A stretch of DNA of 64,000 bases. Origin: Streptomyces fragilis (GTDB taxonomy: Bacteria > Actinomycetota > Actinomycetes > Streptomycetales > Streptomycetaceae). A model generated the notes under the pieces. It saw only the letters and a list, made by a program, of their open reading frames with translations. It searched no databases and was not told the DNA's origin. The stretch lies in contig NZ_BEVZ01000009.1 of assembly GCF_003112515.1 (NCBI RefSeq), forward strand, positions 248,001 through 312,000, in the 5' to 3' direction. Shown here piece after piece: positions 41,246 to 49,465 of the stretch (position 1 is its first letter; each line of letters starts with the position of its first letter). The position numbers and the translations under genes were made by a program.

Positions 41246-42007
41246 TCAGTTGAGCGGGCCGCCGGCGACGTACAGGACCTGGCCGGAGACGAAGCCGGCC
41301 TCCTCGCCCGTGAAGAAGGCGACGGCGTTGGCGATGTCCTCCGGGACGCCGACCCGCTGGACCGGGATCATCGCGGCGGCGCCCTTCTTGAAGTCCTCGA
41401 AGTCCACGCCCACCCGCTCGGAGGTGGCCTTGGTCATCTCGGTGGCGATGAAGCCGGGGGCGACGGCGTTGGCGGTGACGCCGAACTTGCCGAGCTCCTT
41501 GGCGAGGGTCTTGGTGAAGCCCTGCAGACCGGCCTTGGCGGCGGAGTAGTTGGCCTGGCCGCGGTTGCCCAGCGCCGAGGAGGAGGACAGGTTCACGATG
41601 CGGCCGAACTTGGCGTCCACCATGTGCTTCTGGCAGGCGCGGGCCATCAGGAAGGCGCCCTTGAGGTGCACGCCCATGACGGTGTCCCAGTCCAGGGCGC
41701 TCATCTTGAACAGCAGGTTGTCGCGGAGCACGCCCGCGTTGTTGACGAGGATGGTCGGCGCGCCGAGCTCCTCGGCGATGCGGGCCACGGCGGCCTCGAC
41801 CTGCGCCTCGTCGGAGACGTCGCAGCCCACGCCGATCGCCTTGCCGCCGGCCGCGGTGATCTGGTCGACGACGTCCTTGCAGTTGGCCTCGTCGAGGTCG
41901 ATGACCGCGACGGCGCGGCCCTCGGCGGCCAGCCGGACGGCGGTGGCGGCGCCGATGCCGCGCGCCCCGCCGGTGACGACCGCGACTCGCTGCTCAGTGG
42001 TGGACAT
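41246..42007 (-). CDS. fabG: 3-oxoacyl-ACP reductase-type SDR (FabG-like)
   Basis: The 253-aa protein has the classical FabG motifs: VVTGGARGIGAATAVRLAAE, TILVNNAGVLRDNLLFKMSA, VNLSSSSALGNRGQANYSAA with catalytic Ser, Tyr and Lys, and FVSGQVLYVAGG. FabG reduces 3-oxoacyl groups with NADPH in fatty acid synthesis; sequence alone does not exclude a different beta-keto substrate. It lies upstream of a second SDR, so the pair could be a lipid or polyketide-type oxidation module. Confidence 0.85.
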   Translation of the reverse strand: MSTTEQRVAVVTGGARGIGAATAVRLAAEGRAVAVIDLDEANCKDVVDQITAAGGKAIGVGCDVSDEAQVEAAVARIAEELGAPTILVNNAGVLRDNLLFKMSALDWDTVMGVHLKGAFLMARACQKHMVDAKFGRIVNLSSSSALGNRGQANYSAAKAGLQGFTKTLAKELGKFGVTANAVAPGFIATEMTKATSERVGVDFEDFKKGAAAMIPVQRVGVPEDIANAVAFFTGEEAGFVSGQVLYVAGGPLN

Positions 42008-42210
42008 GGGTGCGTCTCCTCGCCCTCGGAAAGCCTGAACGCCTTCGGTGATCCTGCGGTGCGGTCTTCGCCCCGGACTCTACGCCCGGCAGGTGAGCGA
42101 CCGCTTAGTACCCTCGGCAGGACGTGACGCTAGAAGCCCGGACACCCGCTGTCAACGGGCCACCGCGTGATGTGATCCACCTGACCGGTGCGGGAGGACC
42201 GTCCGGCCCC

Positions 42211-42672
42211 CTACCGGACGAGCAGGTCCAGCAGCCGGTCCGCCTCGGCCGCCGGATCGGCGGTCAGACCGGTGTGCACGGGGCCCGGCTGCAGGACGGT
42301 GGAGCGGGGCGCCACCAGCCACCGGAACCGCTTGCCGGCGTCGTCGTCCGCGGCCGGACCGGCGGCCTCGCCGCCCGCGCAGACGGCCTCGACCGCGCGC
42401 AGGGCGGCCCGCACCGCGCCGACGTCGGCCCCCGGGTCCAGGGCGAGCAGCCGGGCCTCGTCCAGGTGGGTCCGGGCGGCGACGAACCGCTCGCCGCGGC
42501 AGTAGAGGAGCACGCCCACGTTGACGCACTCGCCCCGCTCGACCCGCGGCACGGCCCGCAGGAGCGCGTACTCGTAGACCTGCCGGTCGCGGGTCCGGCG
42601 GTCGACGACGTTGCGGGTGAACACCTGCCGGTCGGCGTCGTGGCGTTCGAGCCCTTCGGCGTACCGGCTCAC
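42211..42672 (-). CDS. DUF3037 domain protein
   Basis: The GTG at 42672 overlaps the HipA-kinase stop by 4 bp (GTGA). The 153-aa protein has the DUF3037 block QVYEYALLRAVPRVERGECV, NVGVLLYCRGERFVAARTHL. The family is of unknown function and is often next to a HipA-like kinase, as here. No transmembrane or signal segment. The two genes are translationally coupled and probably act together. Confidence 0.88.
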   Translation of the reverse strand: MSRYAEGLERHDADRQVFTRNVVDRRTRDRQVYEYALLRAVPRVERGECVNVGVLLYCRGERFVAARTHLDEARLLALDPGADVGAVRAALRAVEAVCAGGEAAGPAADDDAGKRFRWLVAPRSTVLQPGPVHTGLTADPAAEADRLLDLLVR

Positions 42673-43424
42673 GTCAGTCCCTCGATGCGGTCGTGGATGG
42701 CGGCGGCGCGCGCCAGCAGCGGGCGGGCGTAGGCGTGGCGGAGCGCGTCGGGCGAGTCGAAGCCGGGCTCGCCGGCCAGCCAGCTCTCCGGGATCCGCGC
42801 CGTCACCTCGGCGAGGAGTTCCTCGGTCACCAGGGGCGCCAGCGCGGCGGCGGCCGCGGCGACGTCCGGTGAGAAACGGGCCAGGGCGTGGTCGGCGGCG
42901 TCGTAGGGGCGGGCCGCCGAGGCGTCGGCGGCGGGCCAGTTGTGGTGCCAGATCATGGTGGCGCCGTTGTCGATCAGCCAGAGCTCGCCGCGGTGCGTCA
43001 GCAGGTTGGGGTTGCGCCAGGAGCGGTCGACGTTGTTGACCAGCGCGTCGAACCAGACGATGCGCCCGGCCTCCTCGGGCGTGACCTCGAAGGCCAGCGG
43101 GTCGAAGCCGACGGCGCCGCTGAGGAACTCCATCCCGAGGTTGAGGCCGCCGCTCGCGCGCAGCAGGTCCTGCACCTCCCGGTCCGGCTCGCCCAGGCCC
43201 AGCGCGGGATCGAGGTCGACGACGACCAGGCGCGGCATGCGCAGGCCGAGCCGCCGGGCCAGCTCGCCGCACACCACCTCGGCGGTCAGCGTCTTGTGGC
43301 CCTGGCCGGCGCCGCGGAACTTCAGGACGTACAGGCCGAGGTCGTCGGCCTCGACCAGCGCCGGCATGGACCCGCCCTCCCGGAGCGGTGTCACGAAGCG
43401 GGAGGCTGCGACTTCGCTGAGCAT
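42669..43424 (-). CDS. HipA-family protein kinase
   Basis: The 251-aa protein resembles the streptomycete HipA kinase group: VLKFRGAGQGHKTLTAEVVC supplies the ATP-binding Lys, IVWFDALVNNVDRSWRNPN the catalytic Asp-type loop, and ELWLIDNGATMIWHHNW the metal-binding DNG motif. It is much shorter than E. coli HipA and lacks its N-terminal subdomain. TATAGC lies 8 nt before the ATG, fitting a leaderless mRNA. HipA proteins can phosphorylate tRNA synthetases and cause persistence; with DUF3037 it may be a kinase/partner unit. Confidence 0.85.
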   Translation of the reverse strand: MLSEVAASRFVTPLREGGSMPALVEADDLGLYVLKFRGAGQGHKTLTAEVVCGELARRLGLRMPRLVVVDLDPALGLGEPDREVQDLLRASGGLNLGMEFLSGAVGFDPLAFEVTPEEAGRIVWFDALVNNVDRSWRNPNLLTHRGELWLIDNGATMIWHHNWPAADASAARPYDAADHALARFSPDVAAAAAALAPLVTEELLAEVTARIPESWLAGEPGFDSPDALRHAYARPLLARAAAIHDRIEGLT

Positions 43425-43484
43425 CCGCCCAGGCTATACGGTGCCGCCGGCCGTGATCGCCGCGGACCGGGGGCCTGGCGACCG

Positions 43485-43521
43485 CCGCCCGGGACCCGCA
43501 CGGCACCAGGGTCCCGGGCGG
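43485..43521 (-). terminator. Hairpin downstream of the GAF kinase gene
   Basis: Perfect 13-bp arms CCGCCCGGGACCC (43485-43497) and GGGTCCCGGGCGG (43509-43521), loop 11 nt, in the gap between the GAF kinase stop (43754) and the HipA start. The remainder of the 329-bp gap is extremely GC-rich and I see no gene. Confidence 0.75.
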
Positions 43522-43712
43522 TGCAAGCCCCGCGACGGGGCACGGGTGCACGGCCCGGCCCGGCCGTCGGGGCCGGGCCCTGCGGCCGGGCCGGGCGGGC
43601 TCCGCCCCGCGCGGGCGGCGCGCGCGGCCGCGTGGCGCGCCGGACCGCCTTCCGGAAGGCGCCGCGGCGGCGGGCCCGGCGCCGCTGGGGCCGGCGGCCG
43701 GGCGGGGACGCC

Positions 43713-43765
43713 GGCCCCGGGCGGGGTCAGTCCGTGCCTGGCCCCGGGCGGGGTTAGTCCGTGCC
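43713..43765 (+). repeat. 27-bp tandem duplication over the kinase stop codon
   Basis: Two 26-bp copies (43713-43738 and 43740-43765) differ at one position. The right-hand copy contains the last codons and TAG stop of the GAF kinase gene, so its 3' end was duplicated into the intergenic region. Confidence 0.88.
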
Positions 43766-45487
43766 GGTCAGCGGCACGCACCACTCCAGGCGGGTCCCGC
43801 CCTTCTCGGGGGTGCTGAACTCCATGGTTCCGCCCAGTTGCTCGGCACGCTCGGTCATGTTGCGCACGCCGCTGCGGCGGCCGCCGGAGGGCATGCCGAC
43901 GCCGTCGTCGGTGACGGTGAGCCGCACGACGCGGCTGTCGGTCTCCAGGCCGACGTCCACCCGGCTCGCCCGGGCGTGCCGGGCGACGTTGGTGAGGGCC
44001 TCGGAGAGGACGGCCTCGACCTGGTCGGCGATCCGCGGGGGCACGTGGGTGTCGACCAGGCCCTGCATCCGCACGCCGGGCGCGAAGCCGAGGACGGAGG
44101 CGGACTCGCCGGCGAGGCGGACCACCCGCGCCCGGAGCCCGGAGCTCTTCCCGTCGCCGTGGGAGCGCAGGCCGAAGATGGTCGACCGGATGATCTTGAT
44201 GGTCTCGTCCAGGTCGTCGACCGCGCGTACCACCCGGTCCGAGGCCCGTGGATGGTCGATGAACCGGCCGGCGCTCTGCAGCGTCATCCCGGTGGCGAAG
44301 AGCCGCTGGATCGCCAGGTCGTGCAGATCGCGGGCGATGCGGTCACGGTCCTGGAGGACGGCCATCCGCTCCGCGTCGTGCCGCCGGTCGGCCAGTTCCA
44401 TCGCGATGGCGGCCTGCGCGGCGAAGGTCTGCAGCGGCTCGGTCTCCTTCTCGGTGTACACGGGCTCGCCGGTCTCGCGCACCAGCATCACCACGCCCCT
44501 GACGCCCGTGTCACCGGTGCCGATGGGCAGGGCCACGGCCGGGCCCAGCCCGGAGACGCGGGACGCGGAGGTGGCCAGCCGGTCATCGTGCGCGATGTCG
44601 TCGCTGGTGACCGGGACGGCCGAGGAGAACGCGGTGCCTATCAGGCCGCTGCCGGGCGCCATCTCCGCGCCGTGGAACGCCTCGGTCCCGGCGCCGGTGG
44701 CCAGCTCGACCCGCAGGGTGCGGTCCCCGTCGACCGGGACGGCGACCACGGCGCGGGCGGCGCCGGTGATCTCCCGGGCCCGGTCGGCGACCAGCCGGAG
44801 CACCTCGGTGCGGCCGACGCCGGACATCAGGCTGTGGGTGACCTCCGCGTTGGCCCGCAGCCAGCGCTCGCGCAGCCGCGACTCCTCGTACAGGCGGGCG
44901 TTGTCGATCGCCACGCCTGCGGCCACCGCCAGCGTGGACAGCACCGACTCGTCGTCCTCGTCGAACTGTGCCCCGCCCCGCTTTTCGGTCAGGTACAGGT
45001 TGCCGAAGACCTGCTCGCGCACCCGGATCGGCACGCCCAGGAAGCTGTTCATCGGCGGATGGTTCGGGGGCAGGCCGTAGGAGGAGGCGTGCTGGGACAG
45101 CGTGCCCAGGCGCAGCGGCTCGGGGTGGCGGATGAGCTCGCCGAGGATGCCGTGCCCCTCCGGCAAGGAGCCGATGGCGGCGATCCCGTCCTCGTCGACC
45201 CCCACCGTGTGGAAGGCCGACAGGCGCCGCCCGTCCGGGCCGATCACGCCGAGCGCGGCGTACCGCGCGTCGACCAGCACGGCCGCGGCCTCGACGATGC
45301 CGCGGAGGGCCTGCTGCAGGTCGAGCTCCCGGCCCACCGACAGGACGGCCTCCAGGAGGCTGTGCACCCGGTCCCGGGTGCCCCGGGCGAGGTCGAGCCG
45401 GGCCTGCACCTCCAGCAGCAGCTCGTCGAGCTGCAGCTGGGGCAGCCGCACCCGCGGCGGCTCGGGGAGTTCTTCGGTGCTGCCCAC
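43754..45487 (-). CDS. DevS/OsdK-like GAF-domain sensor histidine kinase
   Basis: The 577-aa soluble kinase has two GAF domains (about residues 60-200: AALGVIGPDGRRLSAFHTVG, FLGVPIRVREQVFGNLYLTE; and 225-375: AVVAVPVDGDRTLRVELATG) and a HisKA_3 core with the His in IARDLHDLAIQRLFATGMTL, then HATPase (EALTNVARHARASRV, TVTDDGVGM). This is the DevS/DosS (OsdK) layout; mycobacterial relatives sense O2, NO and CO by heme in the first GAF domain, which cannot be confirmed here. The regulator gene is 9 bp upstream. Confidence 0.9.
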   Translation of the reverse strand: MGSTEELPEPPRVRLPQLQLDELLLEVQARLDLARGTRDRVHSLLEAVLSVGRELDLQQALRGIVEAAAVLVDARYAALGVIGPDGRRLSAFHTVGVDEDGIAAIGSLPEGHGILGELIRHPEPLRLGTLSQHASSYGLPPNHPPMNSFLGVPIRVREQVFGNLYLTEKRGGAQFDEDDESVLSTLAVAAGVAIDNARLYEESRLRERWLRANAEVTHSLMSGVGRTEVLRLVADRAREITGAARAVVAVPVDGDRTLRVELATGAGTEAFHGAEMAPGSGLIGTAFSSAVPVTSDDIAHDDRLATSASRVSGLGPAVALPIGTGDTGVRGVVMLVRETGEPVYTEKETEPLQTFAAQAAIAMELADRRHDAERMAVLQDRDRIARDLHDLAIQRLFATGMTLQSAGRFIDHPRASDRVVRAVDDLDETIKIIRSTIFGLRSHGDGKSSGLRARVVRLAGESASVLGFAPGVRMQGLVDTHVPPRIADQVEAVLSEALTNVARHARASRVDVGLETDSRVVRLTVTDDGVGMPSGGRRSGVRNMTERAEQLGGTMEFSTPEKGGTRLEWCVPLTGTD

Positions 45488-45496
45488 GTCGGCCTC

Positions 45497-46183
45497 TCAG
45501 TACTGCTCACGGGCCGGCCGCCCAGGGATCCGGCCGGCGATGACCGCCGCCCGGACCCGGCGTTCCACGCCGAGTTCGGCCGGCAGCCGCGAGATGTGGT
45601 TCTTGACGGTCTTCTCCGCGAGGTGGAGCCGCTGACCGATCTGCCGGTCGGTGAGGCCCTCCCCCACCAGTTCGAGGATCGCACGTCCCCGGCCGGTCAG
45701 GTTCCGCAAGGGATCCGGTCCGGACGCCGCCCCTGGACGCAGCCGGGCCATCAGCTTCGCCGTGGCGCCGGCGTCCAGCAGCGGCCTGCCCCGGGCGACC
45801 GTGCGCACGGCGGTGATCAGGTCGGAGCCCTGGATCTGTTTCAGCACGTATCCCGCGGCCCCTGCCGTGATCGCGTCCAGCAGGGCCTCCTCGTCGTCGA
45901 AGGAGGTGAGCATCAGGCACGCCAGGCCGGGCACGGCCGACCTCAGGTCCCGGCAGACGGAGACCCCGTCGCCGTCCGGCAGCCGCACGTCGAGCGCGGC
46001 CACCTGCGGGCGCAGCGCCGGCACCCGCGCCAGGGCCTGGGCGGCGGTGCCCGCCTCGCCGACCACCGTGATGTCCGGCTCGTCGTCGAGCAGGTCGCGC
46101 ACTCCGCGCCGCACCACCTCGTGGTCGTCGAGCAGGAAGACCCGCACCGGGTCTTCCTCGCCGGTCCGCCCGGTGTCCGTCAT
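45497..46183 (-). CDS. DevR/OsdR-like NarL-family response regulator
   Basis: The 228-aa protein has a receiver (VRVFLLDDHEVVRRGVRDLL, QVAALDVRLPDGDGVSVCRD with the phosphoacceptor Asp) and a LuxR-type HTH (LTGRGRAILELVGEGLTDRQ, IGQRLHLAEKTVKNHISRLP). It lies directly ahead of the kinase gene and amid PPOX, universal stress and DoxX genes, which matches the neighbourhood of DevR/OsdR regulators that control hypoxia and dormancy genes. It is expected to bind palindromes upstream of these genes. Confidence 0.9.
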   Translation of the reverse strand: MTDTGRTGEEDPVRVFLLDDHEVVRRGVRDLLDDEPDITVVGEAGTAAQALARVPALRPQVAALDVRLPDGDGVSVCRDLRSAVPGLACLMLTSFDDEEALLDAITAGAAGYVLKQIQGSDLITAVRTVARGRPLLDAGATAKLMARLRPGAASGPDPLRNLTGRGRAILELVGEGLTDRQIGQRLHLAEKTVKNHISRLPAELGVERRVRAAVIAGRIPGRPAREQY

Positions 46184-46358
46184 CGCTCTCCTTCTCGTGG
46201 GTCCGCCGTGCCGTGGCGCGGCCCGACGTCGGCAGGCCCCGCGCCGAGCATCTCCGGGATCCGGCCGGGCGGGAAAGGGCCCAACGGCCCTGCCGTCCCG
46301 GCCGGCCGGCCCCGCTTCCGGCGTGGCCGGGCGGCCCGGCGGACAGGCGGTCAGGCCG

Positions 46359-46805
46359 TCAGGCGCCGAGCTCCGCGTCGTGCAGGGCGCGGTCGCCGGC
46401 GACCTCGCGGCCGGTGACCAGCTCGGGCAGGATCCGGATGAAGACCTCCTGCCGCGGCGGCACAGCCACCCAGGAGCGCGGGCCCCGCCGCGCCAGCCGC
46501 CGGTGCTCCGCCGGGTCGGTCACCACCTCGGCGGCGCCGGTGAGGACGACGCTCCAGCCCGAGCGGGCGGTCCGGTCGACCTCGTCGGCCTCGAAGGCCA
46601 CCACGGTGCCGTCCACGGCCCGGGCCAGCTCGGAGGCGGCCGAGGTGCGCAGCACCACCGCGCCGTCGTCGTCGAGGCAGAAGTTCACCGGGAGCACGGC
46701 GGGCAGCGCCTGGCGGGTGTGGACGATCCGCCCGATGGCGGCGGTCCCCAGCAGTCGCAGGCTCTCGAGCCGGTCCAGTTCGCGGAATCCGTCGTTGCGG
46801 TACAT
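46359..46805 (-). CDS. Pyridoxamine 5'-phosphate oxidase-like (PPOX) flavin/F420-binding protein
   Basis: The ATG at 46805 starts a 148-aa split-barrel protein of the class often found in DevR-type loci: GFRELDRLESLRLLGTAAIG, RIVHTRQALPAVLPVNFCLD, GTVVAFEADEVDRTARSGWS. Binding of FMN or F420 is likely; no activity is predicted. It is one of three PPOX-fold proteins in the window. It probably belongs to the regulon of the adjacent two-component system. Confidence 0.88.
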   Translation of the reverse strand: MYRNDGFRELDRLESLRLLGTAAIGRIVHTRQALPAVLPVNFCLDDDGAVVLRTSAASELARAVDGTVVAFEADEVDRTARSGWSVVLTGAAEVVTDPAEHRRLARRGPRSWVAVPPRQEVFIRILPELVTGREVAGDRALHDAELGA

Positions 46806-46918
46806 GGCCGTCTCCGTCTTTCGCCCGGTGCCGACAGGGGGTGTACGTCGATTCTCGTGACGCCGCGGGCCTCGCGCGAGGGACCTCCGGGCACGGGGAC
46901 CCGGCCGCCCGGCCGGGC

Positions 46919-46944
46919 CGGGCAGGGCCGTTCGGCCCTGCCCG
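46919..46944 (-). terminator. Hairpin between the universal stress and PPOX genes
   Basis: CGGGCAGGGCC and GGCCCTGCCCG are complementary over 11 bp with a 4-nt loop (46930-46933). It follows the universal stress gene, whose stop is at 47054 on the minus strand. Confidence 0.7.
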
Positions 46945-47053
46945 CCACCGTGCAGCGCGCCCGGCGGGGGACTGCCGCGATGTGCGGGGCGGGCCCGGCG
47001 GGGCTCCGCGGGGCCCCGCCGCGTCCTGCGCAGGCTCACGGGGTTCACGGGGT

Positions 47054-47953
47054 TCACTCGTGGGCCACGACCGCGACGGGCGCGATCGCGTGGTGCAGCA
47101 CCGCGTGGGCGACGGGTCCGATGTGGACGCCGAGCGCGCCGCGCCGGATCCGCCGGCCGACGACGACCAGCGAGGCTTCCGCCGAGGCGTCCAGCAGGTG
47201 GTCGGCGGCGCCACCGGTGCGCGAGACCTCGACCACCTCCACCGCGGGGAACTTCTCCCGCCACGGCGCCAGCGTCTCGGTCAGCAGGGCCGCCATCTCC
47301 CGCGTGTACTGCTCGTACAGGTCGACCGCGGCGGCCACGGCGTGGACGGTGTAGGGCGGCAGCGCCCAGCTCTGCACGACGTGCAGCGGGGCGCCCCGCC
47401 GTGCCGCCTCCTCGAAGGCGAAGGCGGTGACGGCCTCGCCGGGCCTGTCGGTGTCGATGCCCAGCACGACGGGCCGGAAGGCGGGACGCCCGCCGGCCGG
47501 GGCCGCGGGCAGGAACTCGTCCGCGCCGGTCTCCCCGGCGCGGACCAGGACCACGGGCGTGCGGCTGGAGGCGACCACGGACTGCCCGACCGAGCCCACC
47601 AGGAACCCGCCGATCCGGCCCAGGCCACGCGACCCGAGCACCAGCAGTTCGGCCTCCGCGGCCGCCTCGGGCAGCACTTCGGCCGGACGGCCGGCGATCA
47701 GCCGCTCGGTCACCTCCAGGCCGGGACGGCGTCCGGTGATCTCCTCGGCGACCGCGCGCAGGACGCGGCCGCTCCAGTGCTCCAGGGTCGCGGGGTCGGA
47801 TCCGGTGGCCGCGGCCAGGCGGTCGGGCAGCGGCTCCCACGCCTTCACGAGCGTCAGCGGCAGCCCGCGCAGTTCCGCCTCACGGGCGGCCCACCCGGCG
47901 GCGGAGCGGCTCGCCGGGGAGCCGTCGATCGCGGCGACGATGGTACGGGTCAT
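47054..47953 (-). CDS. Tandem universal stress protein (two USP domains)
   Basis: The 299-aa protein has two UspA domains: 1-145 (IVAAIDGSPASRSAAGWAAR, LVLGSRGLGRIGGFLVGSVG with the ATP-binding G-2x-G-9x-G motif) and 160-299 (VVLGIDTDRPGEAVTAFAFE, VVVGRRIRRGALGVHIGPVA). The motif is conserved in the first domain and less so in the second. USPs of this kind are DevR/OsdR regulon members in actinobacteria. Its promoter region should hold the regulator's binding site. Confidence 0.92.
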   Translation of the reverse strand: MTRTIVAAIDGSPASRSAAGWAAREAELRGLPLTLVKAWEPLPDRLAAATGSDPATLEHWSGRVLRAVAEEITGRRPGLEVTERLIAGRPAEVLPEAAAEAELLVLGSRGLGRIGGFLVGSVGQSVVASSRTPVVLVRAGETGADEFLPAAPAGGRPAFRPVVLGIDTDRPGEAVTAFAFEEAARRGAPLHVVQSWALPPYTVHAVAAAVDLYEQYTREMAALLTETLAPWREKFPAVEVVEVSRTGGAADHLLDASAEASLVVVGRRIRRGALGVHIGPVAHAVLHHAIAPVAVVAHE

Positions 47954-48030
47954 GGTGGTGGCCTCCTGTGAGGTGGTCCGTCGTGGGTGTCATGGGGAGC
48001 CGGGCCCTCGGGCACGGCCCGGCCGGGGGG

Positions 48031-48061
48031 CCGGCCGGTCCCGTCGGCGGGGACCGGCCGG
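48031..48061 (-). terminator. Perfect 12-bp inverted repeat after the DoxX gene
   Basis: CCGGCCGGTCCC (48031-48042) and GGGACCGGCCGG (48050-48061) with a 7-nt loop lie 19 nt past the DoxX stop on the minus strand and 78 nt before the universal-stress start. It may be a terminator or, given the GGTCCC core, a regulator site. Confidence 0.65.
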
Positions 48062-48079
48062 CGCCGGGCGGGCGCCCGG

Positions 48080-48715
48080 TCAGCGCAGCCAGCGGTGGTC
48101 GCGCACCAGGGGCAGCCGGGCCCACGGCGCTCCGACGCCCATGACCCGGCCCGCCGAGGCGGCGGCCAGGACCACGAGGACGAGCGCGTAGACGAGGTGG
48201 TAGTCGACAAGGGGATTGGTCGACATGCTGGGCGCGCCGTCCGCGAGCTGCCGGGCGGGCGGCCATTCCGCGGCCCACATCAGCGCCATCATCACGGTGC
48301 CGGCGACGGCCGCGGGCCGCAGCGCGACGCCGACGGTGACGGCGAGCCCGATGCCCAGCAGGCCGAGCATGAAGAGCCAGTCGGCCCAGGTCGCCCCGGC
48401 CCAGCCGCGGAAGGTCTCCTGCAGCGGGCCGACGGACACGTGTCCCAGGAAGCCCGCGGTGGGCGAGCCGCCGTCGATCCAGCCCTTGCCGGAGCCGGTG
48501 GCGTACCCGAGCCCGAAGGTCTTGTCGAGGAACGCCCAGAGGAAGACGGACCCGGTCGCCAGCCGCAGTGCGGCCAGGGCGAAGGCCGGGGCCGGGGTGG
48601 CGGCGGGGGCCGGGGCGGCGAGGGCCGGGGCCGGGGTGGCGGGGGCCGGGGGCGCTGCCGGGGCGGCGGGGCGGGAGGTGGAGCCGTCGGATCGGAGCTG
48701 CTCGTGCACGGCCAT
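48080..48715 (-). CDS. DoxX-like membrane protein
   Basis: The ATG at 48715 starts a 211-aa protein. After a Pro/Ala-rich N-terminus (about 45 residues) come four membrane helices (ALAALRLATGSVFLWAFLDK, DWLFMLGLLGIGLAVTVGVA, AVAGTVMMALMWAAEWPPAR, YHLVYALVLVVLAAASAGRV), and the conserved FLDKTFGLGY block typical of DoxX/DoxD-like oxidoreductase subunits. It likely acts at the membrane in electron transfer, perhaps under hypoxic control. Confidence 0.85.
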   Translation of the reverse strand: MAVHEQLRSDGSTSRPAAPAAPPAPATPAPALAAPAPAATPAPAFALAALRLATGSVFLWAFLDKTFGLGYATGSGKGWIDGGSPTAGFLGHVSVGPLQETFRGWAGATWADWLFMLGLLGIGLAVTVGVALRPAAVAGTVMMALMWAAEWPPARQLADGAPSMSTNPLVDYHLVYALVLVVLAAASAGRVMGVGAPWARLPLVRDHRWLR

Positions 48716-48840
48716 GGGAGGAGCCCTTCGCGTGAGGTCCGGTCGGCGTCCGACGGGTCCTGGCGGTGTCCGACGGGGTTCCCGCCGGTTGCTGACAGGT
48801 CCAATCTCCCGGCTGCGGCCCGCCGCGCCTGCGTGCCGGT

Positions 48841-48881
48841 GGGGCCCCTCCCGGGGGCCGAAGGTCCCGTCCTGCCGGGAC
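48841..48881. promoter_or_regulatory. Candidate operator palindromes between DoxX and PPOX genes
   Basis: GGGGCCCC-tccc-GGGGGCC occurs at 48841-48859 and GTCCCG-tcctgc-CGGGAC at 48864-48881, both in the divergent gap of 257 bp between the DoxX gene and the PPOX gene at 48973. DevR-type boxes contain GGG/CCC half sites, so these are plausible target sites; no consensus was checked. Confidence 0.4.
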
Positions 48882-48972
48882 GGTCGGCGCCACGGACCGG
48901 CGCCCCTTGCCCGCCGGCCGGGGACGAGGTGAGAGTGTGCGGGTCGGCAACAACCCCGGGGAAAGGGAGCAG

Positions 48973-49440
48973 ATGGCAGCGACACAGCGCCGTGGCCGGA
49001 GGATCATGATGACCGCCGAGGAACTGGACGCCTTCCTCGCCACGGAACGCACCTGCCGCGTCGCCACGGTCTCACCGGAGGGCGCCCCGCACGTCAGCGC
49101 GCTCTGGTTCGTCTGGGACGGCTCCTCCCTCTGGCTGTACTCCCTGACGCGCAGCCGCCGTTGGGCCGACCTGCGCAAGGATCCCCGGATCGCGGTGGTG
49201 GTCGACTCCGGCGAGGAGTACGGCGAGCTGCGCGGCGCGGAGCTCTCCGGGACGGCCGAGTTCGTCGGCGAGGTCCCGCGCGTCGGCGAACCGGTCCCCG
49301 AACTCGAGGGTGTGGAGTCCCTGTTCGCCCGGAAGTACTTCGGCCTGGAGGCGCTCCCGCACGACCACCGCCACGCCTGGGTCCGCCTCACCCCGGAGGC
49401 CGTCGCCTCCTGGGACTTCCGCAAGCTCCCCCGGGGCTGA
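48973..49440 (+). CDS. F420/FMN-dependent PPOX-family enzyme
   Basis: The ATG at 48973 follows GAAAGGGAGCAG. The 155-aa protein has the split-barrel PPOX fold: MTAEELDAFLATERTCRVAT, SPEGAPHVSALWFVWDGSSL, LYSLTRSRRWADLRKDPRIA and HAWVRLTPEAVASWDF. It resembles the F420-dependent oxidoreductase class and may bind FMN or F420. It is divergent from DoxX and probably in the same stress regulon. Confidence 0.88.
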   Translation: MAATQRRGRRIMMTAEELDAFLATERTCRVATVSPEGAPHVSALWFVWDGSSLWLYSLTRSRRWADLRKDPRIAVVVDSGEEYGELRGAELSGTAEFVGEVPRVGEPVPELEGVESLFARKYFGLEALPHDHRHAWVRLTPEAVASWDFRKLPRG

Positions 49441-49465
49441 ACTCCCGCGCGGGGCGGGGGTGTTC

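Noticed and set aside
43425..43753. Possible small gene in the gap after the GAF kinase
   Set aside because: Frames here are open only from extreme GC content; a terminator hairpin and a duplicated gene end explain the structure.
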